Assembly (NCBI RefSeq): GCF_001294645.1
Contig: NZ_CP011868.1
Location: 1 to 64,000 of the forward strand
Direction of reading: 5' to 3'
Origin: Pseudonocardia sp. HH130629-09
Lineage (GTDB): Bacteria > Actinomycetota > Actinomycetes > Mycobacteriales > Pseudonocardiaceae
DNA: 64,000 nucleotides
Position 1 is the first letter of the stretch, and every line of letters begins with the position of its first letter. Positions 1-9,154 of this stretch are shown piece by piece. The notes beneath the pieces were generated by a model, which was not told the DNA's origin, did not search any database, and was given only the letters and a program-made list of their open reading frames with translations. The position numbers were made by a program, and so were the translations under genes.

Positions 1-2
1 AG

Positions 3-353
3 CAGCTCCCGGCCGGGACCCGGGCGGTCGCGGTCGTCGAGGTCGCCGGACCGGAGGAGGAGCAGGAGCTCCCCGGCGCCGAGGTGCACTGGGTGCACCG
101 CGGCGCGGGCACCCTGCTCGACGCGGTGCGCGCGGTGGAGCTCCCGGCGACCGCGGCGGAGCCGGTGTTCGCCTGGGTCGCCGGTGAGGCGTCGGCGGTG
201 CGGGCGGTCCGCCGCCACCTGGTCGGCGAGCGCGGGCTCGACAAGGCCCGGGTCGCGTTCACCGGGTACTGGCGGCGCGACCTGACCCAGGACGACGCGC
301 CGACCGAACAGGACATGGCGGACGTGGCCGAGCAGATGCCCGTCACCTCCTGA
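3..353 (+). CDS. Siderophore-interacting protein, C-terminal part (5' end outside window)
   Basis: This is the C-terminal ~116 residues of an FAD/NAD(P)H-dependent ferric-siderophore reductase of the SIP family. The frame is open from the window edge to the TGA at 351. The visible part contains FAWVAGEASAVRAVRRHL, the typical nucleotide-binding helix of the SIP C-terminal domain, followed by RVAFTGYWRRD, the conserved tail motif of the family. SIP proteins reduce imported ferric siderophores in the cytoplasm to release iron. The N-terminal FAD domain is not in the window. The stop overlaps the tail of the opposing nickel/cobalt permease remnant. Confidence 0.8.
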   Translation, partial: QLPAGTRAVAVVEVAGPEEEQELPGAEVHWVHRGAGTLLDAVRAVELPATAAEPVFAWVAGEASAVRAVRRHLVGERGLDKARVAFTGYWRRDLTQDDAPTEQDMADVAEQMPVTS

Positions 354-1108
354 CGGCCTCCGTCGGGCCCTCCGTGGGCGTGGCGGCCCACCGCTGCTCG
401 ACCCGGCCGAACCGCCAGACCGGAGCGCCACCAGCCAGGCGACGACGAAGAGGCCGACGATTCGTAGCCGGCGTCGTCGAGGGGGATGTCGGCGACCGCG
501 ACCAGCGGCGCGGACGTGGTCCCGGTCTCCTGCACCAGCACGCTCACGAGCTCGATGGTGCCGATGACCAGCGCGACGGCGACGGACAGCGCCGTGATGG
601 TGATGTTGTAGTAGACCTTGCGCACCGGCCGGGCGAAGGCCCAGCCGTAGGCGACGTTCATGAAGACGCCGTCGACGGTGTGGAGCAGGCTCATCCCGGC
701 CGCGAACAGCACCGGCAGCACGAGGATCGCGTAGAACGGCAGGGCGAACGCGGCGGCGCCGCCCGGCCAGCACGAGCAGCGTCACCTCGGTCGCGGTGTC
801 GAAGCCGAGCCCGAACAGGAAGCCGATCGGGTAGATGTGCCATGGCTTGCGCACCGACCGGGCCAGCCCACCGAGGAAGCGGTTCATCAGGCCCCGCTCG
901 GCGAGGTGCTCCTCCAGCTCGGCCTCGCTGTACTCGCCGCGCCGCATCCGCCGGAACACCCCGACGATCCCGACCAGCACGACCAGGTTGAGCAGCCCGA
1001 TGATCCACAGGAACACCCCGGACACCGACGACCCGAAGATCCCGGTGACGGCGTGCAGGGTCGAATCGTCGTCGCCGACCTGTCCGGAGAGTGCCCGGAA
1101 GATCCCTC
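343..1108 (-). pseudogene. Decayed nickel/cobalt permease (NiCoT/HoxN family)
   Basis: Read on the minus strand, this region encodes NiCoT segments in three frames. They include VSGVFLWIIGLLNLVVLVG, the family signature FGLGFDTATEVTLLVLAG, then FAAGMSLLHTVDGVFMNVA and RKVYYNITITALSVAVA. The frame changes near 758-768, again near 460-466 and again near 421. The tail ends at a TGA at 343-345. The N-terminal third is absent: recognisable protein begins at ALSGQVGDDDST near 1108, so the helix with the metal-binding H-A-x(n)-D-H motif is missing. An intact homologue would import Ni2+ or Co2+ across the membrane. The single-base breaks could be sequence errors, but the missing N-terminus cannot be explained that way. 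Confidence 0.8.
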
Positions 1109-1139
1109 ACCTTGCGGGTAGGTCGGCCTGAACGCATGA

Positions 1140-1171
1140 GCGGACGGACCGACGTCGGCCGGTCCGTCCGC
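1140..1171. terminator. Strong hairpin downstream of nrdB
   Basis: A perfect 12-bp inverted repeat (GCGGACGGACCG / CGGTCCGTCCGC) with an 8-nt loop begins 8 nt beyond the nrdB stop. There is no T-run, as is usual for terminators at this GC content. It probably ends the nrdAB transcript before the permease remnant. Confidence 0.65.
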
Positions 1172-1178
1172 TACACCG

Positions 1179-2267
1179 TCAGTCCCAGTCCAGTGAGCCC
1201 CCGGTGCGGTACTCGGTCACCCGCGTCTCGAAGAAGTTCTTCTCCTTGCGCAGGTCCATCGCCTCGCTCATCCACGGGAACGGGTTCTCCGGCTCCCCGA
1301 ACAGCGGGGCGAGCCCGATCTGCTCGGCCCGCCGGTCGGTGATGAACCGCAGGTACCGCTCGCAGGACTCGGCGGTGAGCCCGAGCATCCCGCGGGGCAT
1401 GGTGTCGCGGGCGTAGGCGACCTCCAGCTCGCAGGCCTCCCACAGCATCGTCCGGATCTCCGCGACGAAGCCCGCGGTCCACAGGTGCGGGTTCTCGATC
1501 TTGATCTGGTTGATGCAGTCGATGCCGAAGTTCAGGTGGATCGACTCGTCGCGCAGGATGTACTGGTACTGCTCGGCGATGCCCACCATCTTGTTGCGCC
1601 GGCCGAGCGCGAGGATCTGGGCGAACCCGGTGTAGAACCACATGCCCTCGAACACCACGTAGAAGGCGACCAGATCGCGCAGGAACGCGCGGTCGTTCTC
1701 CGGGGTGCCGGTGCGGAAGTCCGGGTCGGACAGCGCCTGGGTGTAGCGCAGCGCCCAGGCGTCCTTTTCCGTGATCGACGGGACGGTCCGGTAGGCGTTG
1801 AACAGCTCGCCCTCGTCGAGCCCGAGCGACTCGCACACGTACTGGAACGTGTGGGTGTGCACCGCCTCCTCGAACGACTGCCGCAGCAGGTACTGCCGGC
1901 ACTCGGGGTTGGTGAGGTGGCGGTAGACGGCGAGCACGATGTTGTTCGCGACCAGCGACTCGGCGGTGGCGAAGAAGCCGAGGTTGCGGGTGAGCATCAG
2001 GCGCTCGTCGTCGGTGAGGCCGCCGGGGGAGCGCCACAGTGCGATGTCGGCCTGCATGGCGACCTCGGTCGGCATCCAGTGGTTGGCGCAGCCGGCCAGG
2101 TACTTCTCCCAGGCCCAGGTGTACTTGAGCGGCAGGAGCTGGTTGACGTCGGCCCGCGCGTTGATCATGCGCTTGTCGTCGGCGTCGATCGGGGCGGCGC
2201 CGCGGGCGATCTCGCCGAGCCCGCTGGTGTCGGCGCCCGTGTGCCGGTCGGTGGTCGGGGTGCTCAC
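1179..2267 (-). CDS. nrdB: Ribonucleotide reductase small subunit, class Ic type (Phe at the radical site)
   Basis: This 362-residue R2 protein houses the dinuclear metal centre that starts nucleotide reduction in NrdA. Visible metal ligands are E103 (TAESLVANN), E134 and H137 ([10 protein letters not shown]), E207 (VVFEGMWFY) and E241/H244 (RDESIHLNF). The residue four after H137, where class Ia enzymes have the radical Tyr, is F141. The first ligand is Glu rather than Asp. Both features mark the chlamydial-type class Ic enzymes, which use a Mn/Fe cofactor instead of a tyrosyl radical; the metal itself cannot be seen in sequence. The GTG start overlaps the nrdA stop by 4 nt (GTGA), so the two are translationally coupled. 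The C-terminus GGSLDWD is the probable R1-docking tail. Confidence 0.93.
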   Translation of the reverse strand: MSTPTTDRHTGADTSGLGEIARGAAPIDADDKRMINARADVNQLLPLKYTWAWEKYLAGCANHWMPTEVAMQADIALWRSPGGLTDDERLMLTRNLGFFATAESLVANNIVLAVYRHLTNPECRQYLLRQSFEEAVHTHTFQYVCESLGLDEGELFNAYRTVPSITEKDAWALRYTQALSDPDFRTGTPENDRAFLRDLVAFYVVFEGMWFYTGFAQILALGRRNKMVGIAEQYQYILRDESIHLNFGIDCINQIKIENPHLWTAGFVAEIRTMLWEACELEVAYARDTMPRGMLGLTAESCERYLRFITDRRAEQIGLAPLFGEPENPFPWMSEAMDLRKEKNFFETRVTEYRTGGSLDWD

Positions 2268-5148
2268 TGGCAGGCCTCGCAGTCGGGGTCGTCGACCGAG
2301 CAGGCGGCGCCCGGGTCGAGATCGGGGGCGGTGACGGGGACCGCGGGCACGGTCGCCGCGGGCGACGGCGCCGGGGCCGCCGAGGCCGGGGCGGCCGCGG
2401 GGGTGCTGGGCACGCCGGTCAGTCGGCCGTCGGTGCCGGTGAGGGTGGACTTCTCGACGGCCGTCGCCGCGCGGGTGCGCAGGTAGTAGGTGGTCTTGAG
2501 GCCCGAACGCCAGGCCAGGCGGTAGAGCTCGTCCAGGGCGCGGCCGCTGGGGAGGCCAGGTAGAGGTTCAGCGACTGGGCCTGGTCGAGCCACTTCTGCC
2601 GGCGCGACGCCGCGGCCACGAGCCGGCTCGGCTCGATCTCGAACGCGGTCGCGTAGAGCTCCTTCAGGTCGGCGGGGACCCGGTCGATCTCGGCCAGCGA
2701 CCCGTCGAAGTACTTCAGGTCGGCGACCATCACCTCGTCCCACAGCCCGCGCTCCTTGAGGTCGCGGACCAGGTGCGGGTTGATCACGGTGAAGTCGCCG
2801 GACATGTTGGACTTCACGTACAGGTTGAGGTGGATCGGCTCGATCGACTGCCCGACCCCGCAGATGTTCGAGATCGTCGCCGTCGGGGCGATCGCGAGCA
2901 CGTTGGAGTTGCGCATCCCCTGGGTGCGGACCTTCTCCCGCAGCGTGTCCCAGTCCAGCGTGGACGACCGGTCGATATCGAGCTCGCCCTCGCCGCGGGC
3001 CGCGGCCAGCAGGTCGAGCGAGTCCAGCGGCAGGATCCCGCGGCTCCACAGCGACCCGTCGAAGCTGGCGTAGCGGCCGCGCTCGGCCGCCAGGTCCGAC
3101 GACGCGGTGATCGCGTGGAAGCTCAGGAGCTCGGCCGAGGTGTCGGCGAACTCGACGGCCGCGCCGCTCGCGGGGGCGATGCGCTGGACGAACAGCGCGT
3201 CGGAGAAGCCCATCATGCCCAGGCCGACCGGGCGGTGGCGCAGGTTGGACCGGCGGGCCTCGGGGATCGTGTAGAAGTTGATGTCCACGACGTTGTCGAG
3301 CATCCGCACCGCGGTCGTCACCGTGCGGCGGAGCTTGTCCGCGTCGAGCCCGTCGCGCGTGACGTGCGCGGCGAGGTTCACCGAGCCGAGGTTGCAGACA
3401 GCGACCTCGCCCTCGTCGCCGGCGCGGGTGTTGAGGGTGATCTCGGTGCACAGGTTCGACGAGTGCACCACCCCCGCGTGCTGCTGCGGGCTGCGCAGGT
3501 TGCACGGGTCCTTGAACGTGATCCACGGGTGCCCGGTCTCGAACAGCATGGTCAGCATCCGCCGCCACAGCTCGACCGCGCGCACCGTGCGGTGCACCCG
3601 GATCTCGCCGCGTGCCGCGGCCGCCTCGTACTCGCGGTACCGCTGCGCGAACGCGGTGCCGTAGAGGTCGTGCAGGTCGGGCACCTCGTCCGGGGAGAAC
3701 AGGGTCCACTCGGCGTCGGCCTGCACGCGGCGCAGGAACTCGTCGGGCACCCAGTTCGCGGTGTTCATGTCGTGGGTCCGGCGACGGTCGTCGCCGGTGT
3801 TCTTGCGCAGGTCGAGGAACTCCTCGATGTCGACGTGCCAGGTCTCCAGATAGGCACACGCCGCGCCCTTGCGCTTGCCGCCCTGGTTCACCGCGACGGC
3901 CGTGTCCCCGGCGATCTTGAGGAACGGCACCACCCCCTGGGAGACGCCGTTGGTGCCGCGGATGTGCGCGCCGAGGCCGCGGACCGGGGTCCAGTCGTTG
4001 CCGAGCCCGCCGGAGTACTTGGCCAGCAGCGCGTTGTTCCGGTAGCCGCCGAAGATCGACTCCAGGTCGTCGTCGACGGTGGTGAGGAAGCACGACGACA
4101 GCTGCGGCCGGGTGGTGCCGGAGTTGAACAGCGTCGGGGTCGAGGCCATGAAGTCGAAGCTCGACAGGACCTCGTAGAACTCGATCGCCCGGGCCTCGCG
4201 GTCGATCTCGCGCACCGCCAGTCCCATCGCGACCCGCAGGAAGAACGCCTGCGGCAGCTCGAAGCGCACGCCGCGCTCGTGCAGGAAGTAGCGGTCGTAG
4301 AGGGTCTGCATGCCGAGGAAGCCGATCTGCAGGTCACGGTCCGGGCGGATGGCGGCGGTGACCCGGTCCAGGTCGAAGGTCGCGAGCTCGGGGTCGACCA
4401 GGCCGATCGCGATGGCGTGGCGCAGGTAGTCCTTCGTGTAGGGCGCGTACCGCTCGGTCATCGTCGCGTGGTCCGGGGTCTCCCGGGTGCCCGCCAGGCG
4501 CGAGACGGCTTCGGCGCGGAGCCGGTCCAGCAGCAGCCGGGACGCCACCAGGGAGTACGCGGGCTCGCGCTCCACCAGGGTGCGGGCGGCCAGGACCAGG
4601 GCCTGGGCCAGCTCGTCGGCGGTGATGCCGTCGTAGACGGTGCGGTCCAGCTCGGCGAGCACCGGCTCCGGCGCGACGTCGGCGATGCCGTCGCACGCCT
4701 CGCCGAGCACCGCGGCGACCCGGTCACGGTCCAGCGGGGTCCGGCTGCCGTCGGGCCCGGTGACGTGCACGACCGGTGCGTCCGACGCGCGGTCCCCGCC
4801 GTCGCGTTCCCGGGCCCGTGCCTGCTGCTCGCGGTAGAGCACGTAGGAACGGGCGACCTTGTGGTGGCCGCCGCGCATCAGGGCGAGCTCGACCTGGTCC
4901 TGGATCTGCTCGACGTGCACGGCGTGCGCCGGGTGCCGGGTCAGCGCCGCGACGACCTGGTCGGTCAGCCCGGCCACGAGGTGGTGCAGCCGCGATGACG
5001 TCGCGCCCGAGTCCCCCTCGACCGCCAGGAACGCCTTGGTCGTCGCCACCGAGATCTTCGTGGCGTCGAACCCGGTCTCGGAGCCGTCGCGCCGGATGAC
5101 GCGCAGGGTCGGGGGTGCTGTTGCCGGTGCAGCGGTGGAAGCCGTCAC
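2264..5148 (-). CDS. nrdA: Ribonucleotide reductase large subunit, reading frame broken by 1 nt
   Basis: This is the catalytic R1 subunit. Two ATP-cone domains come first (starting at [14 protein letters not shown] and [12 protein letters not shown]). The barrel follows, with [16 protein letters not shown] (first redox Cys), [14 protein letters not shown] (thiyl-radical Cys), [11 protein letters not shown] (second redox Cys) and [21 protein letters not shown]. The C-terminal shuttle cysteines are in [12 protein letters not shown]. The frame is lost near 2550-2556: after SLNLYLAS the proper continuation [17 protein letters not shown] lies in another frame, which implies one missing base. The start chosen is the GTG at 5148, with AGGAGA just upstream. 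A further upstream in-frame ATG would start inside the riboswitch. The 2,885-nt span is one short of a multiple of three. The break may be a sequencing error or a real mutation. Confidence 0.88.
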
Positions 5149-5286
5149 GGGCTCTCTCCTCGCGAGTCGCCGTCGCCTCCGGGGCGGGCGCGGTGCGAGG
5201 AGGCGGCGGGTCGGCGTGTCGTCGGCGGCCCACCGCACCCTGGCGCCGTCCCACGAGGCCCCGGAGCAGCGCGCACCGGTCGGTAC

Positions 5287-5472
5287 GCGCACCGGTGGCA
5301 GGTCTTCGGACTCACGGGCGCACTGCTCACACCTACTGGCTGTCGCTTCCCGGGATCACTCCCAGTGCTGTTGACGGCGGTCGTTCCCGTTCACCGCTGC
5401 GGGGCAGTCCCGGATTCCCACCGGGTTCCCTCTTGCCTCACCGGCCCGTGCGGGCCGGTGAACCACCAGCGC
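5287..5472 (-). promoter_or_regulatory. Cobalamin riboswitch in the nrdA leader
   Basis: Read on the minus strand, the leader contains GAGGGAACCCGGTGGGAATC, then GACTGCCCCGCAGCGGTGAA, and ends with a CAGCCAGTAGG element and GAAGACCTGCC. This is the conserved core of the AdoCbl-binding RNA. The closing P1 stem can be drawn between GCGCTGGTGG (5463-5472) and CCACCGGTGCGC (5287-5298). It ends about 140 nt before the nrdA GTG. B12 riboswitches upstream of class I nrd genes are known in Streptomyces, where B12 shuts off the aerobic enzyme in favour of the B12-dependent class II enzyme. The same logic is inferred here; no class II gene is in the window. Confidence 0.93.
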
Positions 5473-5477
5473 TCCGG

Positions 5478-5493
5478 ACACTACATCTGGTGC
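5478..5493 (-). promoter_or_regulatory. Candidate NrdR box in the nrdAB promoter
   Basis: ACACTACATCTGGTGC resembles the NrdR box (acaCwAtATaTwGtGt) and sits directly upstream of the riboswitch. On the minus strand it overlaps TAGTGT, a plausible -10 element. NrdR usually binds a pair of boxes; I see no convincing second copy at the usual ~31-nt spacing. Confidence 0.5.
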
Positions 5494-5651
5494 TTCAGTG
5501 CACGCGAGCCCCCTATCGGTTCCGGATTCGGCGCTCGCCGGGTCACGCACGGTGAACATCGCCGGGTCACCGGCCCGGCGGTCCCTTCCGCCCACCGGGC
5601 CACCCCGATACCGTCGGCCATACTGTTGCCATAGATGTGCAGGAGAGTGCG

Positions 5652-6398
5652 ATGACCTTCGGAGCCGACCTCGACGCCGCGCACTGGCTGCGCCGGTGGG
5701 ACGCCCAGCAGGAGCGCTACGTCCCCGACCGCGAGGAGCTGTTCGCGCTGGCGCTCGACGTCGTGGCCCGGCTCGCCGGCACGCCCGGACGGGTGCTCGA
5801 CCTGGCCTGCGGGCCCGGGTCGTTCGCGGCCCGCGCGGCGGCGCGCTGGAGCGGGGCCGAGGTGGTCGGCGTCGACGTCGACCCGGTCATGCTGGAGCTG
5901 GCCCGGCGGACCACCGGTGAGCGCGTCCACTGGGTCGACGCCGACCTGTCGGGTCCGGGGTGGGTCGCGGCCGTCGGCGGGCCGTTCGACGCGGCCGTGT
6001 CGGCGACGGCGCTGCACTGGCTGCCGGAGACCGCGCTGCCCGACCTCGCGGCCCGGCTCGCCTCGGTGCTGCGCCCCGGCGGGGTGTTCGTCGACGTCGA
6101 CACCCTGCTCGCCGATCCGGCCGCACCCCGGCTCGCCGCGCTCACCCTGGAGCTGCGGCACGAACGGACCGACCGCGGCCTGGTGACCGGCGAGGACTTC
6201 CGCACCTGGTGGGACGCCCTGGCGGACGAGCCCGGGCTGGACGGGCTGTTCGCCGAGCGCGCGCGGCGCTTCGCGGACCGGCCCACCGGTGGCTCGTCGC
6301 TGCGGGCCTGGGAGGACGCGCTGCGGGGCGCCGGGTTCGTCGAGGTGGCGACCCTGACCCAGGTGTTCGACCGGCGGACGCTGGTCGCGATCCGCTGA
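5652..6398 (+). CDS. Class I SAM-dependent methyltransferase
   Basis: This 248-residue soluble protein has a Rossmann methyltransferase fold. Motif I is VLDLACGPGSFAARAAARW, the acidic residue after strand 2 is in VVGVDVDPVML, and SATALHWLPE and LRPGGVFVDVD are the post-motifs of the Methyltransf_11/25 group. The ATG at 5652 is preferred over the in-frame GTG at 5637 because AGGAG lies 7 nt before it. It is divergent from nrdAB, and its last codon lies 3 nt from the end of the opposing ferredoxin-like gene. The substrate cannot be read from the sequence. Confidence 0.85.
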   Translation: MTFGADLDAAHWLRRWDAQQERYVPDREELFALALDVVARLAGTPGRVLDLACGPGSFAARAAARWSGAEVVGVDVDPVMLELARRTTGERVHWVDADLSGPGWVAAVGGPFDAAVSATALHWLPETALPDLAARLASVLRPGGVFVDVDTLLADPAAPRLAALTLELRHERTDRGLVTGEDFRTWWDALADEPGLDGLFAERARRFADRPTGGSSLRAWEDALRGAGFVEVATLTQVFDRRTLVAIR

Positions 6399-6401
6399 CG
6401 C

Positions 6402-6788
6402 TCAACCGGCCGCGCGGCCCTCCTCGGAGGCGCGCAGCCCGGGGACGAACACGTGCGGGTCGAGGGCCGGTGGCCGCGGTGCAGCACCCGGCCCGCCCGC
6501 GCGGACCCATGCGGCGACGGCGTCGGTGGCCGTCGCGTCGAGCACGGCGCGCAGCCATACCGGCCGCGCCCCGGCGCGGCGGGCGCCCGGTGCCGGCGCC
6601 ACCACCACGACGTCGGAGTCCGCGCACGGGCCCAGGCACTCGCTCGTCCGGAACCGGGCGTGCCCCGCCGCGCCGCCGGCGAGCCGGTCGAGCAGTGCGT
6701 CGTGGTGGGCGCGTTCGAGGTCCGGGTGCTTGCGGCCGGAGCCGCAGCAGCAGCCCCGGCAGACGGTGACGGCGGGGAGCGCGGACAT
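6402..6788 (-). CDS. (2Fe-2S) ferredoxin-like protein, thioredoxin fold
   Basis: This 128-residue protein has cysteines in VCRGCCCGSGRKH near the N-terminus and SECLGPCADSDVV in the middle. This matches the thioredoxin-like [2Fe-2S] ferredoxin family, which ligates the cluster with two N-terminal and two central cysteines. It lies 100 nt downstream of the ABC ATPase on the same strand, so it may be the last gene of that operon. A role as an electron donor for reducing the imported ligand is possible but inferred. The C-terminal ~30 residues are Pro/Ala-rich and unremarkable. Confidence 0.75.
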   Translation of the reverse strand: MSALPAVTVCRGCCCGSGRKHPDLERAHHDALLDRLAGGAAGHARFRTSECLGPCADSDVVVVAPAPGARRAGARPVWLRAVLDATATDAVAAWVRAGGPGAAPRPPALDPHVFVPGLRASEEGRAAG

Positions 6789-6890
6789 GGCCCGACCCTA
6801 CGTCACGACTGACGGACTGTTCAGGTGTCGGGGATGTCCGCGGCGACGACGAGGTACCCGGCGTTCGGTCGTACCGCCTCCCCGCGTCGC

Positions 6891-8351
6891 TCACCCCGTC
6901 GCGACCGGATCGGGTGTCGGGAGGACCCGGCCGTCGGCGACGGTCACCACCCGGTCCGCCGCGGACACCGCCACCGGATCGTGGCTCACGAGCACGACGG
7001 CGAGCCCGTCGCCGCACGCCCGGCGCAGCTCGGCCAGCACCAGCGCGCGGTGCTCGGCGTCGAGCGCCGAGGTCGCCTCGTCGGCGACCAGCACGGCGGG
7101 CCGCGCCAGCAGCGCCCGCGCCACCGACGCCCGCTGCAGCTGCCCGCCCGACAGCCCGCCCGGCCGCCGCGCCGCGACGTCCCGGGCCACCCCGAGCCGT
7201 GCCAGCAGGGCGGCGGCGTCGGCGTGCGCGCCGGCGCGGGACCGGCCGTGCAGCAGCACCCCCGGCCGCGCGACCTGGTCCAGCACCGGGCGGTGGTCGA
7301 GGAACGCCGACCGGCAGTCCTGGTGGACGTACTGCACCGGACGCCGGGTGCCGGCGCCGTCGACCCGCACCGTGCCCGCGGACGGCACCAGCCCGGCCAG
7401 CGCGCGCCCGAGCGTCGTCTTGCCCGCCCCGGACGGCCCGACGACGGCGACGAGCTCACCCGCGGCGACGTCCAGGTCCACCCCGGTCAGCAGGTCGACC
7501 CCGCCCGCGGTCCGCACGCCCAGTCCGCGCACCGCGAGACGGGCCGGTGCCCCCTCGGCGTCCCCGCGCGTGTCCGGCCCCGCCGCCGTCGCGGGGAGGT
7601 CGGCCGCGTCCCCGCGGGCGGTGACCCGGCCGCGGTCGAGGGCCACGAACCCGACCGGCGCGCGGTCGCCGAGTGCGTCGTCGAGGCGGCGCACGGAGTC
7701 GAGGTCGTGGGTCAGCAGCACCAGCGCCGTACCCCCGGCGGCGAGCGTCGCGAGCCGGTCGACCACCGCGCGGGTCGTGGCCGGGTCGAGGCCGGTCGTC
7801 GGCTCGTCCAGCACGATCACGGCCGGCGCGGTGACCAGGGTCAGGGCCAGCGCCATCCGCTGCTGCTGCCCACCGGAGAGCTGGTGCGGGAACCGCGTCG
7901 CGAGCTGCGGCTCGTCGCCGAGCCCGGCCCGGTCCAGCGCGTGCCGGACGGCGGCGGCCCGCGCGTCGCGGGCGGCCCGGCCACGGCCGTGCACGGTCGC
8001 GGCGAGCTCGTCGAGGACCGGGCCGGCCCGGCGCACCGGGTCCAGCACGATCCCCGGGTGCTGCGGCAGGTGCCCGACCCGCCCGGCCCGCGCCGCCCGG
8101 ACGGCCCGCGGATCCGGCCCGACGAGCTCGGTGCCCGCAACGCGCACCGAGCCCGTGGGGCGCACCCCGGTGGCGGCCTCGCCCAGCAGGGCCAGGCCGA
8201 GCGTCGACTTCCCCGCCCCGGACGGTCCGACCACCGCGAGCACCCGGCCCGCGTCCAGCGCCAGGTCCACGCCGTCGAGCAGCACGGCCCCGTCGGCGGT
8301 GGTGGCGCCCAGCCCGCGGACCTCGAGCACCGGCGCGTCCCCGCCGCTCAC
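6891..8351 (-). CDS. ABC transporter ATPase, two nucleotide-binding domains fused (Dpp/Opp/Nik type)
   Basis: This 486-residue protein carries two complete ABC ATPase domains in tandem. The first has Walker A VVGPSGAGKSTLGLALLG, signature LSGGQQQR and Walker B VIVLDEPTTGLD. The second has VVGPSGAGKTTLGRALAG, LSGGQLQR and VLVADEATSALD. It therefore replaces the separate DppD and DppF subunits and would energise the two permeases encoded next to it. The GTG at 8351 forms a GTGA overlap with the upstream permease stop. The long N-terminal extension possible in this frame overlaps the permease and is not coding. Confidence 0.9.
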   Translation of the reverse strand: MSGGDAPVLEVRGLGATTADGAVLLDGVDLALDAGRVLAVVGPSGAGKSTLGLALLGEAATGVRPTGSVRVAGTELVGPDPRAVRAARAGRVGHLPQHPGIVLDPVRRAGPVLDELAATVHGRGRAARDARAAAVRHALDRAGLGDEPQLATRFPHQLSGGQQQRMALALTLVTAPAVIVLDEPTTGLDPATTRAVVDRLATLAAGGTALVLLTHDLDSVRRLDDALGDRAPVGFVALDRGRVTARGDAADLPATAAGPDTRGDAEGAPARLAVRGLGVRTAGGVDLLTGVDLDVAAGELVAVVGPSGAGKTTLGRALAGLVPSAGTVRVDGAGTRRPVQYVHQDCRSAFLDHRPVLDQVARPGVLLHGRSRAGAHADAAALLARLGVARDVAARRPGGLSGGQLQRASVARALLARPAVLVADEATSALDAEHRALVLAELRRACGDGLAVVLVSHDPVAVSAADRVVTVADGRVLPTPDPVATG

Positions 8352-9154
8352 ACCACCGCTCCCGTCCGGTCGGCGAGCCGGTCGACCAGCAGGTTCGCCC
8401 CGGCGGCCAGCGCGACCAGCAGCCCGGCGGGCACGAGCAGTGCGGCCGGCGCCAGGAACAGCGACGACGAGTTCTGTTCGATCACCACCGCCCAGTCCAC
8501 GGTGTCCGGCGGGAGCCCCACCCCGAGGAAGCTCGCGCTCGCCAGCAGGGTCAGCACCATGACGCCGCGAGTGCCGGCGTCCACGAGCACCGGGCCCGCC
8601 ACGAACCGGCCCGTCTCGACGACGTGGATGCGCCACCACGGCTCCCCGCTCTGCGCCATCGTCTCCAGCGCGACCCGCCGCGACGGTGCGCCGGCCGCGC
8701 TCCGCACGATCCGCACGATCGCCGGGAGCTGCAGCACCGCCGTCCCCGCGACGAGCCAGCCGACCCCGCGCCGCCCGGTCCCGGCGAGCACGAGCAGCAC
8801 CAGCAGCGACGGCAGCACCAGTAGCACGTCCAGCGCCCGCTGGGTGAGGTACGCGGTCGTCCGGCGGGTCGTCGCGGCCAGCACCAGCCCGACCGGGACC
8901 GCCACGACGTAGGACACCAGCAGCGCGCCCACCGTCAGCGCGACGACGGTCGTCCCACCGGTCAGGGCGAGCTGCAGGACGTCGCGGCCGAGCGCGTCGG
9001 TGCCGAGCGGGTGCCCGGGCCCGGCGGGCTGCAGGGCCCCGCTGCCCGCGGGTACCGGCAGCAGCGGCGCGAGAAGTGGCCCGACGACGGCGCAGGTCAG
9101 CGGCACCCCGACGAGCACGGCGGCGACGGTGGTGGTCACGGGGGAGCTGGTCAC
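8348..9154 (-). CDS. ABC transporter permease, DppC/NikC family
   Basis: This 268-residue inner-membrane permease has about six hydrophobic segments. The N-terminal motif GHPLGTDALGRDVLQLAL is diagnostic of the DppC/OppC/NikC side of the family. The cytoplasmic coupling (EAA) loop is ALETMAQSGEPWWRIHVVE, and SASFLGVGLPPDTVDWAVV is the usual C-terminal motif. The GTG start at 9154 overlaps the stop of the preceding permease gene by 4 nt. It pairs with the DppB-type protein encoded at 9151-10131. Confidence 0.88.
   Translation of the reverse strand: MTSSPVTTTVAAVLVGVPLTCAVVGPLLAPLLPVPAGSGALQPAGPGHPLGTDALGRDVLQLALTGGTTVVALTVGALLVSYVVAVPVGLVLAATTRRTTAYLTQRALDVLLVLPSLLVLLVLAGTGRRGVGWLVAGTAVLQLPAIVRIVRSAAGAPSRRVALETMAQSGEPWWRIHVVETGRFVAGPVLVDAGTRGVMVLTLLASASFLGVGLPPDTVDWAVVIEQNSSSLFLAPAALLVPAGLLVALAAGANLLVDRLADRTGAVV

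Noticed and set aside
374-991. A 205-codon plus-strand gene at the left end
   Set aside because: It is antisense to the recognisable nickel/cobalt permease remnant and is low-complexity Arg/Gly-rich.
2550-2556. Programmed frameshift in nrdA
   Set aside because: There is no slippery heptamer or downstream structure of the expected kind, and nrdA is not known to use one. A lost base is simpler.
2773-4998. A 741-codon plus-strand open frame opposite nrdA
   Set aside because: It mirrors the codon bias of nrdA and has no recognisable motifs; nrdA motifs are unambiguous on the other strand.
5149-5292. N-terminal extension of NrdA from an upstream in-frame ATG at 5292
   Set aside because: It would start within the 3' side of the cobalamin riboswitch, is Arg/Pro-rich, and lacks a ribosome site. 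The GTG at 5148 has AGGAGA upstream and starts at the family N-terminus.
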